This document shows positions 44,572-54,685 of a stretch of 64,000 nucleotides of DNA, piece by piece. The notes under the pieces were generated by a model, which searched no databases, had not been told where the DNA came from, and worked only from the letters and a program-made list of their open reading frames with translations. Location: contig NZ_AP024660.1 in assembly GCF_019977395.1 (NCBI RefSeq), positions 62,001 to 126,000 of the forward strand, in the 5' to 3' direction. The translations under genes and the position numbers were made by a program. This DNA is from Arthrobacter sp. NicSoilC5 (GTDB lineage: Bacteria; Actinomycetota; Actinomycetes; Actinomycetales; Micrococcaceae). The number at the start of each line of letters is the position of its first letter. Position 1 is the stretch's first letter.

Positions 44572-47500
44572 GTGAGTTCCAGCAATGATTCGTTTGTCCA
44601 CCTGCACACCCACACCGAATATTCCATGCTGGATGGAGCGGCCCGCCTGGGGGAGCTGTTCGATGAGACCGAACGCCTTGGCATGCCGGCCCTCGCCACC
44701 ACAGACCACGGCTACCTGTTCGGCGCGTTCGATTTCTGGCGCAAAGCCACGGACAAGGGCATCAAGCCGATCATCGGCGTCGAAGCCTATGTGACGCCCG
44801 GTACTGCCCGGACGGACAAGGAACGCGTGCGCTGGGGCGATGAATCCCAGCGCAAGGACGACGTCTCCGGCGGTGGGTCCTACACCCACATGACCCTCCT
44901 GAGCTACAACAACGTGGGCATGCGGAACCTCTTCCGGGCCTCCTCCATCGCCTCACTCGACTCGGTCTTCGGCAAGTGGCCGCGGCTGGACCGGGAACTG
45001 CTTAACACGTACTCAGAGGGACTCATCGCCACCACGGGCTGCCCTTCCGGCGAGGTCCAGACCCGGCTCCGGCTCGGCCAGTACCGCGAAGCACTCGAGG
45101 CGGCGGCCGAGTTCCGCGACATCTTTGGCGCGGAGAACTACTTCTGCGAACTGATGGACCACGGGCTGGACATCGAACGCCGGGTCACCGGCGACCTGCT
45201 GCGGCTCGCCAAGGACCTGAACCTGCCCCTGGTGGCCACGAACGACCTCCACTACACGCACGAGCACGACGCCAAGGCGCACGAGGCCCTGCTGGCCATC
45301 CAGTCCGGCTCCACGCTGCTGGAACCCACCTATGACAACGGCGGCTCCCGGTTCGCGTTCTCCGGCAGCGGCTACTACCTGAAGTCCCCGCAGGAGATGC
45401 GGGAGCTCTTCCGCGACCACCCGGAGGCGTGCGACAACACCCTGCTGATCGCCGAACGCTGCGAAGTGTCCTTCAACACCGACGCCAACTTCATGCCGCG
45501 GTTCCCCTGCCCGCCCGGCGAGGACGAGACCTCCTGGCTGGTCAAGGAAGTGGACAAGGGCCTGCAGTACCGCTACCCGGGCGGCATCCCGGATGAAGTC
45601 CGCAAGCAGGCCGACTACGAGCTCGGCGTCATCACCTCCATGGGTTTCCCCGGCTACTTCCTGGTGGTTGCCGACTTCATCAACTGGGCGAAGAACAACG
45701 GCATCCGGGTGGGCCCCGGGCGTGGTTCGGGTGCAGGCTCCATGGTGGCCTACGCCATGCGCATCACCGACCTCGACCCCCTGCGCCACGGGCTGATCTT
45801 TGAACGGTTCCTCAACCCGGACCGCGTCTCCATGCCCGACTTCGACGTCGACTTCGATGACCGGCGCCGCTCGGAAGTCATCGACTACGTCACCCGCAAG
45901 TACGGTGACGAGCGCGTCGCGATGATCGTCACCTACGGCACCATCAAGACCAAACAGGCCCTCAAGGACTCCTCCCGCGTCCTGGGCTACCCGTTCAGCA
46001 TGGGCGAGACGCTGACCAAGGCCCTGCCGCCGGCCGTGATGGCCAAGGACATTCCCCTGGCGGACATCCAGAATCCGGAGTCCAAGCGCTACAGCGAAGC
46101 AGGGGACTTCCGGCAGCTGATCGCCACCGACCCCGAAGCCGCCAAGGTCTTCGAAACGGCCCTGGGCATCGAAGGCCTGAAGCGCCAGTGGGGCGTGCAC
46201 GCCGCCGGCGTCATCATGTCCTCGGACCCCATCATCGACGTCATCCCCATCATGCGCCGCTTCCAGGACGGCCAGGTGATCACCCAGTTCGACTACCCGA
46301 CGTCCGAGGGCCTGGGCCTGATCAAGATGGACTTCCTGGGCCTGCGGAACCTGACGATCATTTCCGATGCCCTCGAGAACATCAAGATGAACCGCGGCAT
46401 CGACCTGGACCTTGAAAACCTTGAGCTGGACGATGCCCCGTCCTACGAGCTCCTGGCCCGCGGCGACACCCTGGGCGTGTTCCAGCTCGACGGCGGTCCC
46501 ATGCGGTCGCTGCTCAAGCTCATGAAGCCTGACAACTTCGAAGACATCTCCGCCGTCCTGGCGCTCTACCGTCCGGGTCCCATGGGCGCCAACGCCCACA
46601 CCGACTATGCGCTGCGCAAGAACGGGATCCAGGAAGTCATCCCCATCCACCCGGAGCTGGAGGAGCCCCTCAAGGAAATCCTCGGTGGGACCTATGGCCT
46701 GATCGTGTACCAGGAGCAGGTCATGGCCGTGGCGCAGAAGCTGGCCGGCTACTCGCTGGGCCAGGCAGACATCCTCCGCCGCGCCATGGGCAAGAAGAAG
46801 AAATCCGAGCTGGACAAGCAGTTCGCCGGCTTCTCCCAGGGCATGCAGGACAACGGCTACTCCATGGAGGCCGTCAAGACCCTCTGGGACATCCTGCTGC
46901 CCTTCTCCGACTACGCCTTCAATAAAGCCCACTCGGCCGCCTATGGCGTGATCTCGTACTGGACCGCCTACCTCAAGGCCCACTACGCCCCTGAATACAT
47001 GGCGGCGCTGCTGACCTCGGTGGGCGATGACAAGGACAAGTCGGCCATCTACCTCAACGAGTGCCGGCGCATGGGCATCACCGTGCTTCCGCCGGACGTC
47101 AACGAGTCCGCCCTGAACTTCACTCCGGTGGGCAACGACATCCGCTTCGGCATGGGCGCCATCCGCAACGTGGGCGTCAACGCCGTGGAAGCCATGGTGG
47201 CAGCCCGCGAAAGCGAGGGAGCGTTCACCTCCTTCAAGGACTACCTGATGAAGGTCCCGGCCGTGGTCTGCAACAAGCGGACCATCGAGTCCCTGATCAA
47301 ATCCGGCGCGTTCGACTCGCTGGGCCACCACCGCCGCGCCCTGGCGATGATCCACGAAGAGGCCATCGACTCCGTCATCACCCTCAAGCGCAACGAGGCC
47401 ATCGGCCAGTTCGACCTCTTCGCCGGTTTCGAAGACGCCGGGGCGGAATCGTCCTCCCTGAGCATCGAGATCCCGGACCTGCCCGAGTGGGAAAAGAAGG

Positions 47501-48132
47501 ACAAGCTCTCCTTCGAACGGGACATGCTGGGCCTGTACGTATCGGACCATCCGCTGCAGGGCCTGGAGGGACTCCTGGCCCAGCATGCAGAGATGAGCAT
47601 TACCTCCATCATCGGCGAGGACGGGCCGCAGGACGGAGCGATCATCACGATCGCCGGCATGATCACGTCCCTGAGCCGCCGCATCGCAAAAGCCAGCGGC
47701 AATGCCTACGCCCGGGCCGAGGTGGAAGACCTGGGCGGCTCGATCGAAGTCATGTTCTTCGGGCAGGTCTATGGGCCGATCGCCTCCGTACTGGCGGAGG
47801 ACCTGATCGTGGTGGTCAAGGGCCGGCTGCAGAAGCGCGACGACGGCGCCATCACGCTCAACTGCATGGAGCTTTCCGTTCCGGACCTGAGCGAAGGGCT
47901 GCACGGGCCCCTGGTCATCACCATGCCCACCCACAAGGCCACCGAGGCCGTGGTCACGGAACTTGGCGACGTGCTGCGCACCCACCGCGGCAACTCGGAG
48001 GTCAGGCTCCACCTGCAGGGCGATACCCGCACCGAAATCATGGGCCTGCCCGTCCACCTTCGGGTGAACCCCAGCCCGTCGCTGTTCGGCGACCTGAAGG
48101 TCCTGCTGGGCCCGGCCTGCCTGGACGCCTGA
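44572..48132 (+). CDS. dnaE: DNA polymerase III alpha subunit
   Basis: This 1186-residue replicative polymerase has an N-terminal PHP domain (VHLHTHTEYSMLDGAARL; proofreading activity in some actinobacteria), the palm with catalytic MPDFDVDFDDRRR, GRGSGAGSMVAY, a helix-hairpin-helix region and a C-terminal OB fold (about 1010-1090). Its length and PHP motif fit the essential DnaE1 rather than the error-prone DnaE2. GTG 44572 has a -10 six bases away and no Shine-Dalgarno. A strong terminator follows. Confidence 0.97.
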   Translation: MSSSNDSFVHLHTHTEYSMLDGAARLGELFDETERLGMPALATTDHGYLFGAFDFWRKATDKGIKPIIGVEAYVTPGTARTDKERVRWGDESQRKDDVSGGGSYTHMTLLSYNNVGMRNLFRASSIASLDSVFGKWPRLDRELLNTYSEGLIATTGCPSGEVQTRLRLGQYREALEAAAEFRDIFGAENYFCELMDHGLDIERRVTGDLLRLAKDLNLPLVATNDLHYTHEHDAKAHEALLAIQSGSTLLEPTYDNGGSRFAFSGSGYYLKSPQEMRELFRDHPEACDNTLLIAERCEVSFNTDANFMPRFPCPPGEDETSWLVKEVDKGLQYRYPGGIPDEVRKQADYELGVITSMGFPGYFLVVADFINWAKNNGIRVGPGRGSGAGSMVAYAMRITDLDPLRHGLIFERFLNPDRVSMPDFDVDFDDRRRSEVIDYVTRKYGDERVAMIVTYGTIKTKQALKDSSRVLGYPFSMGETLTKALPPAVMAKDIPLADIQNPESKRYSEAGDFRQLIATDPEAAKVFETALGIEGLKRQWGVHAAGVIMSSDPIIDVIPIMRRFQDGQVITQFDYPTSEGLGLIKMDFLGLRNLTIISDALENIKMNRGIDLDLENLELDDAPSYELLARGDTLGVFQLDGGPMRSLLKLMKPDNFEDISAVLALYRPGPMGANAHTDYALRKNGIQEVIPIHPELEEPLKEILGGTYGLIVYQEQVMAVAQKLAGYSLGQADILRRAMGKKKKSELDKQFAGFSQGMQDNGYSMEAVKTLWDILLPFSDYAFNKAHSAAYGVISYWTAYLKAHYAPEYMAALLTSVGDDKDKSAIYLNECRRMGITVLPPDVNESALNFTPVGNDIRFGMGAIRNVGVNAVEAMVAARESEGAFTSFKDYLMKVPAVVCNKRTIESLIKSGAFDSLGHHRRALAMIHEEAIDSVITLKRNEAIGQFDLFAGFEDAGAESSSLSIEIPDLPEWEKKDKLSFERDMLGLYVSDHPLQGLEGLLAQHAEMSITSIIGEDGPQDGAIITIAGMITSLSRRIAKASGNAYARAEVEDLGGSIEVMFFGQVYGPIASVLAEDLIVVVKGRLQKRDDGAITLNCMELSVPDLSEGLHGPLVITMPTHKATEAVVTELGDVLRTHRGNSEVRLHLQGDTRTEIMGLPVHLRVNPSPSLFGDLKVLLGPACLDA

Positions 48133-48138
48133 CAAACA

Positions 48139-48183
48139 GGCGGCCGACGGCGGGAATCACCTCCCGCCGTCGGCCGCCTTTTT
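48139..48183 (+). terminator. Terminator of dnaE
   Basis: A perfect 17-bp GC-rich stem (arms 48139-48155 and 48162-48178) closes a 6-base loop and is followed by TTTTT. Confidence 0.95.
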
Positions 48184-48203
48184 GCTGCGCCGGTCCGTGG
48201 GCG

Positions 48204-48704
48204 TCAGATCTCGTAGTCCAGCGGCACCGGCTGCCCATAGGCGCCGCCGTGGTACAGCAGCGGCGATCCTTCGCCGCCCACCTGGCCGTCCACTACCTGG
48301 ACCACCACCACGGCGTTGTTCTCGAACGAGAGCCGCATCTGGATCTCGCCGATCAGCCAGCCGGCAACATCCTTGAGGATGGGCACCCCGTGCGGGCCGA
48401 TCTCCCAATGGTTGCCTTCGAAGCGGTTGCCGGGGCGGGCAAAGCGGGCCGCCAGCTCCTGGTTCTCCAGCCCCAGCATGTGCACCCCCAGGTACTGGGT
48501 GTTGGCCACGGCGGGCCAGGACCTGGAGCTGCGCGCCATGTTGAACGTGAAGCGCGGCGGCTTCGCCGACAGGGACGCCACGGAGGTTGCCGTGAAGCCG
48601 TAGGGCTCATCCTGGTAATTCACGGTGATAATGGCGACGCCCGCGGCATGCCGGCGGAACATCTCCCTGAACGTCTGCTCGAACGGCTCGCTGTTGTCGG
48701 TCAC
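48204..48704 (-). CDS. Flavin reductase family protein
   Basis: This 166-residue protein has the flavin reductase-like FMN-binding split barrel: HAAGVAIITV, PYGFTATSVASLSAKPPRFTF (in parts PYGFTATS and SLSAKPP), FARPGNRFEG and a C-terminal LLYHGGAYG. Such enzymes reduce FMN/FAD with NAD(P)H, often for a partner monooxygenase. No monooxygenase gene is next to it, so the partner is unknown. GTG 48704 has AGGAG five bases upstream. Confidence 0.9.
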   Translation of the reverse strand: MTDNSEPFEQTFREMFRRHAAGVAIITVNYQDEPYGFTATSVASLSAKPPRFTFNMARSSRSWPAVANTQYLGVHMLGLENQELAARFARPGNRFEGNHWEIGPHGVPILKDVAGWLIGEIQMRLSFENNAVVVVQVVDGQVGGEGSPLLYHGGAYGQPVPLDYEI

Positions 48705-48818
48705 CGGAACTCCTGAACTAAGTGGCGTAACTCTTTCCCCAAGCGTATTGGCCCACGGTCACGGCGGGAAAACAGGCAGCGGCCGCACCACGGCGGATGG
48801 CCTTGCAGGAACCTTTGT

Positions 48819-48824
48819 TAAGGT
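48819..48824 (+). promoter_or_regulatory. -10 hexamer of a leaderless transcript
   Basis: TAAGGT lies seven bases before ATG 48832. Confidence 0.5.
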
Positions 48825-48831
48825 GTGTTGC

Positions 48832-49365
48832 ATGACGAACTTCGCCCGCCCCGACAGGCGGCTGCTGCCATGGTCCCTGCTGCTGGTCCCGGCGGCCGCG
48901 GGCATCCCGGCGGGCATCCTCTGGTGGGTCCTTGCCCCGGGCGGATTGAACCTGATCACCCGCGACCCAGCCCTGGCGGCCGGCACCGTGCCCCTGGTCT
49001 GGCTGCCGCGCGATCTCACGCTCGCAGGCATCCTGGTGCTGGCCGGCTGCCTGCTGGCCGTATTCCTGGCGGACGGCAAGCGCCCGGACCCGCAGGCGGC
49101 ACTGCTCACCGGCCTGGCCGGGGCGTTCGCGGGCAGCGCCGTGGCATGGGGGACAGGTGTCCTGGCGGGACGGCTGTGGGGTCCGGCCGTCGACACGTCG
49201 GCAAACGCCAGCATCGCCTTCTCCCTGCGGGCGTGGCCGGTCCTGTTGCTGTGGCCCGCCGCCACGGCCGTGTCGGTCTTCATCCTGGAACTGGTGGGCA
49301 CCACGGGCAGGAAGCCTGATTCAGCCGGCGCGGAAACAGCAGGCGTGCACAGCCCCGTAAAATAG
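48832..49365 (+). CDS. Four-helix membrane protein (possibly DUF2567)
   Basis: This 177-residue protein has four hydrophobic helices (about 12-32, 58-78, 88-110 and 130-152) and a short polar tail. It resembles actinobacterial DUF2567 membrane proteins, but I am not certain. It starts at ATG 48832 by position of the -10. It lies immediately before hisD, whose own -10 falls inside the last codons of this gene. Confidence 0.7.
   Translation: MTNFARPDRRLLPWSLLLVPAAAGIPAGILWWVLAPGGLNLITRDPALAAGTVPLVWLPRDLTLAGILVLAGCLLAVFLADGKRPDPQAALLTGLAGAFAGSAVAWGTGVLAGRLWGPAVDTSANASIAFSLRAWPVLLLWPAATAVSVFILELVGTTGRKPDSAGAETAGVHSPVK
49358..49363 (+). promoter_or_regulatory. -10 hexamer of a leaderless hisD transcript
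   Basis: TAAAAT lies six bases before GTG 49370 and overlaps the end of the upstream gene. Confidence 0.65.
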
Positions 49366-49369
49366 AGCG

Positions 49370-50743
49370 GTGACCACATCCCCGGAGTTTCCCGCCCCCG
49401 TGACCGCCGCCGTCGAGTTCCGCACCATTGACCTTCGGGGCCGCCACCTGAGCCTTCCGGCACTGCGCGCCGCGGTGCCACGCGCCAAGGGACAGACCGT
49501 GGCGGACGCCGAGGAAAAGGTCCTGCAGATCATTTCCGCCGTCCGGGAGCGCGGCTTCGCGGCGCTGGCCGAGCTGGCCGAACGGTTCGACGGCGTGGCG
49601 CAGGAGCACCCGCTGGTCCCCGGGGAGGCACTCGCCGCAGCGCTGGACCAGCTGGATCCGGCCGTGCGGGCTGCCTTGGAGGAATCCATCAGCCGGGCCC
49701 GGAAGTTCGCGGACGGGCAGCGCCCGCGCAATGTCGACGTCGAACTGGGCGACGGCGCCGTGGTCAGCCAGAACTGGGTTCCGGTGGCCCGCGTGGGGCT
49801 GTACGTTCCCGGCGGCCTTGCCGTGTACCCGTCATCGGTGATCATGAACGTCGTGCCCGCGCTGGCGGCGGGCGTGGAGTCCATCGCCCTCGCGTCGCCG
49901 CCCCAGAAGGAGTTCGGCGGGCTGCCCCACCCCACCATCCTGGCGGCGGCGGCGCTGCTGGGCATCACTGAGGTTTACGCCATCGGCGGGGCCCAGGCCA
50001 TTGCCGCCTTCGCTTACGGCGTCGAAGCGACGGAGGCAGGTCCGGCCCTGGAGCCCGTGGACGTGGTCACCGGCCCCGGCAACATCTTCGTGGCCACGGC
50101 CAAACGCCTGGTTAAGGGCGTCGTCGGCATTGATTCCGAGGCAGGAACCACGGAGATCGCCATCCTGGCGGACGACTCCGCCCAGCCCGCCCTGGTTGCC
50201 GCCGACCTGCTCAGCCAGGCGGAGCACGATCCGAAGGCAGCGTCGGTCCTCATCACCGATTCCGAGGAGCTGGCCGCCGCCGTGCGTGCTGAACTGGCAC
50301 TGCAGGCCGCCGCCACCAAGCACTCGGCCAGGGTGCAGGAGGCGCTGTCCGGCCCCCAGTCCGGCGTCGTGCTGGTGGACGGCCTCGAGCAGGGAATCGC
50401 CGCCTGTGACGCGTACGCAGCGGAGCACCTGGAAATCATGACCCGCGACGCTGCAGCCGTGGCCGCCCGCATCCGGAACGCGGGCGCGATCTTCGTGGGG
50501 GACTACAGCCCCGTCAGCCTTGGCGACTACTGCGCCGGCTCCAACCACGTGCTGCCCACCAGCGGTACGGCAGCCTTTTCCTCCGGGTTGAACGTGACCA
50601 CCTTCCTGCGCGCCATCCAGGTGGTCAACTACAGCCGGGAAGCCCTGGCCGAGGTCAGCGGACACATCGTGAGCCTGTCCCGGGCCGAGGATCTTCCGGC
50701 CCACGGGGACGCGGTGACGGCCCGGTTCCCGGGCGACCGGTGA
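49370..50743 (+). CDS. hisD: Histidinol dehydrogenase
   Basis: This 457-residue zinc enzyme oxidises L-histidinol to L-histidine in two NAD-dependent steps. Conserved parts include [82 protein letters not shown] and [13 protein letters not shown]. Starting GTG has no ribosome site, consistent with a leaderless mRNA. No other his gene follows; nrdR is next, behind a separate regulatory gap. Confidence 0.97.
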   Translation: MTTSPEFPAPVTAAVEFRTIDLRGRHLSLPALRAAVPRAKGQTVADAEEKVLQIISAVRERGFAALAELAERFDGVAQEHPLVPGEALAAALDQLDPAVRAALEESISRARKFADGQRPRNVDVELGDGAVVSQNWVPVARVGLYVPGGLAVYPSSVIMNVVPALAAGVESIALASPPQKEFGGLPHPTILAAAALLGITEVYAIGGAQAIAAFAYGVEATEAGPALEPVDVVTGPGNIFVATAKRLVKGVVGIDSEAGTTEIAILADDSAQPALVAADLLSQAEHDPKAASVLITDSEELAAAVRAELALQAAATKHSARVQEALSGPQSGVVLVDGLEQGIAACDAYAAEHLEIMTRDAAAVAARIRNAGAIFVGDYSPVSLGDYCAGSNHVLPTSGTAAFSSGLNVTTFLRAIQVVNYSREALAEVSGHIVSLSRAEDLPAHGDAVTARFPGDR

Positions 50744-50747
50744 TACC

Positions 50748-50759
50748 ACTACATGTAGT
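50748..50759. promoter_or_regulatory. 12-bp palindrome upstream of nrdR
   Basis: ACTACATGTAGT is a perfect palindrome just after hisD and about 120 bp before nrdR. It resembles one NrdR box (CTAnATnTAG-like core); a second copy was not found. Confidence 0.45.
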
Positions 50760-50880
50760 AATTACAGGATTGTTATTACCCCACATCTGCCCGTAAACTG
50801 GGAACGCCACGGCATCGCCCCCCGGCGGTGCTGGTGGCTTCCAACGCCGTTGCACACCACAACCGAAAAGGGGGAACGCC

Positions 50881-51375
50881 ATGTACTGCCCGTTCTGCCG
50901 CAACCCTGATTCCCGCGTGGTGGACAGCCGGATGGCTGATGACGGCTCGGCAATCCGCAGGCGCCGGCAATGCCCGGAATGCGGCCGCCGGTTCACCACG
51001 GTGGAAACCACCAGCCTGTCCGTGATCAAACGTTCCGGCGTGGGCGAGCCCTTCAGCCGAAGCAAGGTCATCAACGGCGTGCGCAAGGCGTGCCAGGGGC
51101 GCCCCGTGAGCGAGGATGACCTCGCCATGCTGGCCCAGGAAGTCGAAGAGCAGATCCGTGCCTCGGGCGCCGCCGAAATCGATGCGCACGAGGTGGGCCT
51201 GGTGATCCTCGGGCCGCTGCAGAAACTCGACGAGGTAGCCTACCTTCGCTTCGCCAGCGTGTACCAGGCCTTTGAGTCCCTCGAGGACTTCGAGACTGCC
51301 ATTGCCCTGCTCCGCCACGAGGCCGGGGAAGGCGCCAAGGGCGCAGCTAAGAGCTCCGAGAAGAGCCCCCTCTAA
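50881..51375 (+). CDS. nrdR: Transcriptional repressor NrdR
   Basis: This 164-residue repressor of ribonucleotide reductase genes has an N-terminal zinc ribbon (CPFC near residue 3 and CPEC near 31) and an ATP-cone (about 49-139) that senses ATP/dATP. Family landmarks [21 protein letters not shown] and [14 protein letters not shown] are present. ATG 50881 has AAAGGGGG upstream. No nrd gene is in the window; it probably acts on distant nrd operons. Confidence 0.97.
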   Translation: MYCPFCRNPDSRVVDSRMADDGSAIRRRRQCPECGRRFTTVETTSLSVIKRSGVGEPFSRSKVINGVRKACQGRPVSEDDLAMLAQEVEEQIRASGAAEIDAHEVGLVILGPLQKLDEVAYLRFASVYQAFESLEDFETAIALLRHEAGEGAKGAAKSSEKSPL

Positions 51376-51379
51376 AACT

Positions 51380-51419
51380 CCGGTGGCGGCAGCGGAGGGG
51401 AAGCCGCAGCCGCCACCGG
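51380..51419. terminator. Convergent hairpin between nrdR and ppgK
   Basis: An 11-bp perfect stem (CCGGTGGCGGC / GCCGCCACCGG) closes an 18-base interior between the two stop codons. Confidence 0.65.
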
Positions 51420-51427
51420 CACCACTC

Positions 51428-52231
51428 CTACTTGGCCAGGTTGTGCTGGAGCGCGATTTCCAGCGCCGCACCCACGATGCCTGCCTCGTTGCGGAGGACC
51501 GCCGGGACAATCGGGGTACGGAGCTTGAGGTTGGGAAGGTACTCGTCGGCGCGCTTTGAAATCCCGCCGCCCACGATGAACAGTTCCGGCGAGAACAGGA
51601 ACTCCACGTGCGAGAAGTAGCGCTGCAGCAGCACGCTGTACTCGTCCCAGGACAGCCCGTCACGTTCGCGGGCAACGGCGGACGCCTTGGATTCGGCATC
51701 GTGGCCGTCAATTTCAAGGTGCCCCAGCTCTGCGTTGGGGACCAGCTTTCCGTCAAAGATGAAGGCTGAACCGATGCCGGTACCGAGCGTGATCACCAGG
51801 ACAGTGCCGGCGACGCCTTCGCCGGCCCCGTAGCGTGCCTCTGCCAGGCCTGCGGCGTCCGCATCATTGATGACTTCCACCGGCCGGCCGAGCCGGGCCG
51901 TGAGGAGGGCGTCGATGTCCGTGTCCAGCCAGCTCTTGTCCACATTGGCTGCGGAGTGGACCACTCCGTGCTGGATGATGCCGGGAAAGGTCACGCCCAC
52001 GGGGGAGCCGGCTTCCGGGGCCTCGGGGCGTGCCGAGAGTTCGGCCACCACCAGGGCCACGGCCTCGGCTACGGCCTCAGGGGTGGCGGGCTGCGGGGTG
52101 GGCACCCGGAAGCGTTCTCCGAGGAGCTTGCCCTTCTTCAGGTCGACAATGCCGCCCTTGATGCCCGTACCACCGATGTCGATGCCGATCAGCGGTGCGT
52201 TCTTGTGCGACTTCTCGTCCTTCTTGGCCAA
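51428..52231 (-). CDS. ppgK: Polyphosphate glucokinase
   Basis: This 267-residue ROK-fold kinase can use polyphosphate as phosphoryl donor for glucose (or mannose). The N-terminal motif is [52 protein letters not shown] and [10 protein letters not shown] follow. It lacks the Cys-rich zinc motif found in the ATP-type glucokinase at 9578-10666, as usual for PPGK. TTG 52231 is chosen because the preceding 70 codons are unlike any kinase and the usual start is then (M)AKKDEKSHK. Arthrobacter is known for polyphosphate/ATP glucomannokinase. Confidence 0.92.
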   Translation of the reverse strand: MAKKDEKSHKNAPLIGIDIGGTGIKGGIVDLKKGKLLGERFRVPTPQPATPEAVAEAVALVVAELSARPEAPEAGSPVGVTFPGIIQHGVVHSAANVDKSWLDTDIDALLTARLGRPVEVINDADAAGLAEARYGAGEGVAGTVLVITLGTGIGSAFIFDGKLVPNAELGHLEIDGHDAESKASAVARERDGLSWDEYSVLLQRYFSHVEFLFSPELFIVGGGISKRADEYLPNLKLRTPIVPAVLRNEAGIVGAALEIALQHNLAK

Positions 52232-52340
52232 TGGGATTCCGTTCTTGACAGGGGCGGGCAGGAAAAGGGGCGGCTTTGGGGGCGGCCCGTAACAGGTGTC
52301 CGGTCTGCACCGGCAGCATGCCCAGGGGGCATGGGCCGGG

Positions 52341-53219
52341 CTACGGCAGGGTAAGGATTTCGGCGCCGGTCTCGGTGACCAGCAGGGTGTGCTCGAATTG
52401 GGCGGTGCGCTTGCGGTCCCGTGTGACCACGGTCCAGTCATCGCTCCACATGTCCCACTCCACAGTGCCCAGCGTGAGCATCGGTTCGATGGTGAACACC
52501 ATTCCCGCTTCGATCACGGTGTTGTAGGCAGGGGCGGCATCGTAGTGCGGGATGATGAGCCCGGTGTGGAAGGCTTCTCCGACGCCATGGCCGGTGAAGT
52601 CGCGGACCACGCCGTAGCCAAAGCGCTTGGCATAGGACTGGATGGCCCTGCCAATGACGTTGATTTCACGTCCCGGCGCCACGGCCTTGATGGCCCGGTT
52701 CAGCGACTCCTGCGTGCGCTCCACGAGGAGCCGGGACTCCTCGTCCACGTCCCCTACCAGGAACGTGTAGTTGGTGTCCCCGTGGACGCCGTTGAGGTAG
52801 GCCGTGATGTCGATGTTCAGGATGTCGCCGTCCCGGACCACGGTGCTGTCCGGGATGCCGTGGCAGATGACCTCGTTCAAGGAGGAACACAGTGACTTTG
52901 GGAATCCGCGGTAACCGAGCGTGGACGGGTAGGCGTTATGGTCCAGCAGGAATTCGTGGCCCACTTTGTCCAGCTCGTCGGTGGTGACTCCCGGCTGGAT
53001 GTGCTTGCCCACTTCCACGATGGCCTGCGCCGCGATCTTCCCGGCAATCCGGATCTTCTCGATGGTCTCCGCAGACTTGACTTCGGAGCCGGTGAATTTG
53101 GCGGGTGCCGGCTTGCCGACGTATTCCGGACGGGGGATGGACGCCGGGACGGGACGCTGCGGACTCAGGGTACCCGGGGTGAGGGTGCCAATGGGTGCAG
53201 TTGAGGCAAGGGAAGGCAT
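52341..53219 (-). CDS. map: Methionine aminopeptidase type I with N-terminal extension
   Basis: This 292-residue metallopeptidase removes the initiator Met. Metal ligands fall in [22 protein letters not shown] (in parts DITAYLNGV and HGDTNYTF), [11 protein letters not shown] and IEPMLTLG. About 40 extra N-terminal residues carry Pro-rich segments ([19 protein letters not shown]), as in mycobacterial MetAP1c, where the extension has a PxxP motif. TATGAT lies six bases before the ATG, suggesting a leaderless mRNA. Upstream is a divergent small SPOR-like gene. Confidence 0.95.
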   Translation of the reverse strand: MPSLASTAPIGTLTPGTLSPQRPVPASIPRPEYVGKPAPAKFTGSEVKSAETIEKIRIAGKIAAQAIVEVGKHIQPGVTTDELDKVGHEFLLDHNAYPSTLGYRGFPKSLCSSLNEVICHGIPDSTVVRDGDILNIDITAYLNGVHGDTNYTFLVGDVDEESRLLVERTQESLNRAIKAVAPGREINVIGRAIQSYAKRFGYGVVRDFTGHGVGEAFHTGLIIPHYDAAPAYNTVIEAGMVFTIEPMLTLGTVEWDMWSDDWTVVTRDRKRTAQFEHTLLVTETGAEILTLP

Positions 53220-53225
53220 AGATTG

Positions 53226-53231
53226 ATCATA
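53226..53231 (-). promoter_or_regulatory. -10 hexamer of a leaderless map transcript
   Basis: TATGAT on the minus strand lies six bases from ATG 53219. Confidence 0.65.
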
Positions 53232-53339
53232 TAAGGCACCACAGAACGCCTAACAACCGACAAGCTGGGGAGGGGGCGCGTAAGTGTTTGTGTTACGTGG
53301 ATCACCCCGGTATTCCTGTCGCCGGAACGAGGAGCAACG

Positions 53340-53504
53340 ATGACTGAGTACTGGTTCAACGTCAATACCCACGAAGTGGAAGAGGACCGGCTGTCGGACT
53401 GGAGCCAGCTCATTGGGCCCTACAAGACCCGCGAAGAAGCTGAGCACGCCATCGAGAAGGTCCGGGCGCGCAACGAGGCCTGGGAAAAGGGCGACGACGA
53501 CTGA
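53340..53504 (+). CDS. Small SPOR-like protein, 54 residues
   Basis: ATG 53340 has GAGGAG six bases upstream and opens a 54-codon frame ending at TGA 53502. The product begins MTEYWFNVNTHEVEEDRLSD and continues with a GPYKTREEAEHAIEKVRARN segment, resembling the second half of a SPOR domain (the GPF-R-EEA-xx turn). It is highly charged and has no signal peptide or membrane helix, which is odd for a SPOR protein, as those usually bind septal peptidoglycan outside the cell. Codon usage is typical of the region. It lies between divergent map and convergent panB. Confidence 0.8.
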   Translation: MTEYWFNVNTHEVEEDRLSDWSQLIGPYKTREEAEHAIEKVRARNEAWEKGDDD

Positions 53505-53519
53505 CGGGCCGTTTCCTGC

Positions 53520-54407
53520 CTAGAACGAGTGTTCCGGGCCGGGGAACGTGCCGGACCGGACGTCGTCCCCGTAGGCGGTGGCGGCGTCGTGCAGTGTGCT
53601 GCGCAGGTCCGCGTACTGCTTGACGAATTTGGCCATCCGGCCGCCGCGAAGCCCGGCCATGTCCTGCCAGACAAGGACCTGGCCCGTGGTGGCGTTCCCG
53701 GCCCCGATGCCCACGGTGGGCACGCCCACGGCGGCGTCAACCGCGGCGGCAGTCTCCGCCGGCACCATCTCCATCAGCACGCAAAACGCACCGGCCTCCT
53801 CAAGGGCGCGGGCGTCCTCGATCAGCCGTTGGGCGTCGTCGCCGCGGCCCTGCACGCGGTAGCCGCCCAAGGCGTGTTCGCTCTGGGGCGTGAAGCCGAT
53901 GTGGGCCATCACGGGGATGCCCGCCTGCACCATCGCGCGGACCGTGGGGGCGTAGTACTTCCCGCCCTCGATCTTCACCGCGTGGGCCAGCCCTTCCTTC
54001 AGGAACCTGACGCCCGCGCCGACGGCCTGTTCCGCGCTGACCTCGTAGCTGCCGAACGGCAGGTCGGCCACCACCAGGGCACGCTTGGCGGACCTGGCCA
54101 CCGCCCGGCAGAGGGGGAGCAGTTCGTCAACGGTCACCGGGAGGCTGGTCTCATTGCCAAAGACGTTGTTGGACGCCGAGTCTCCGACCAGGAGCACCTC
54201 GATGCCGGCAGCATCGAAGATCTCGGCCGTGTACTGCTCGTACGCCGTGAGCATGGCAAACCTGGTGCCGTCACGCTTGGCCTGCTGCAGGTGGTGGATG
54301 CGGACCTTGGCGGGCTTCCGTTCGGCAGGAACCGGCACGCCGGGGCCGTTGCCGTACGGGGCGGGTACTTCTGCGGACGCGCTGGAGTCGGAGCTGTTGG
54401 AGGCCAT
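53520..54407 (-). CDS. panB: 3-methyl-2-oxobutanoate hydroxymethyltransferase
   Basis: This 295-residue enzyme makes ketopantoate from alpha-ketoisovalerate, the first committed step of pantothenate and CoA synthesis. The barrel motifs are [66 protein letters not shown] and [16 protein letters not shown] variable Ser/Pro-rich leader of about 30 residues precedes the barrel. TACGCT six bases before ATG 54407 suggests a leaderless start. Confidence 0.96.
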   Translation of the reverse strand: MASNSSDSSASAEVPAPYGNGPGVPVPAERKPAKVRIHHLQQAKRDGTRFAMLTAYEQYTAEIFDAAGIEVLLVGDSASNNVFGNETSLPVTVDELLPLCRAVARSAKRALVVADLPFGSYEVSAEQAVGAGVRFLKEGLAHAVKIEGGKYYAPTVRAMVQAGIPVMAHIGFTPQSEHALGGYRVQGRGDDAQRLIEDARALEEAGAFCVLMEMVPAETAAAVDAAVGVPTVGIGAGNATTGQVLVWQDMAGLRGGRMAKFVKQYADLRSTLHDAATAYGDDVRSGTFPGPEHSF

Positions 54408-54413
54408 GGGATG

Positions 54414-54419
54414 AGCGTA
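54414..54419 (-). promoter_or_regulatory. -10 hexamer of a leaderless panB transcript
   Basis: TACGCT on the minus strand lies six bases from ATG 54407. It is the weakest match of the set. Confidence 0.4.
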
Positions 54420-54685
54420 GTGCGGTACCGGCCGTCCTAGCTACCGCGGGCATCCCCGCAAAAAGGTGATAAGCGCCATAGCTCCGCGCCGGGACGGGGT
54501 GCCGGGTATCGCTGGAAACCGCGCCTGGGGGCATGTTTTGGGGACCGCCAGGTTAATGCTGTGTTACGCACGGCGCAGGCTCAAGCATCGGCGCCGAATG
54601 ATTAGTACAGTGATGATGAACTGCTGCCGGCTTTCCCCTTTGCGCGGACCCCGGAGCATGGACGTTGACCGGAGAAGAGGCCATC

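Noticed and set aside
45013..48135. A 1040-codon open frame antisense to dnaE
   Set aside because: It mirrors a gene with intact polymerase motifs; long antisense frames are a by-product of GC-rich third positions, and the translation shows no recognisable domain.
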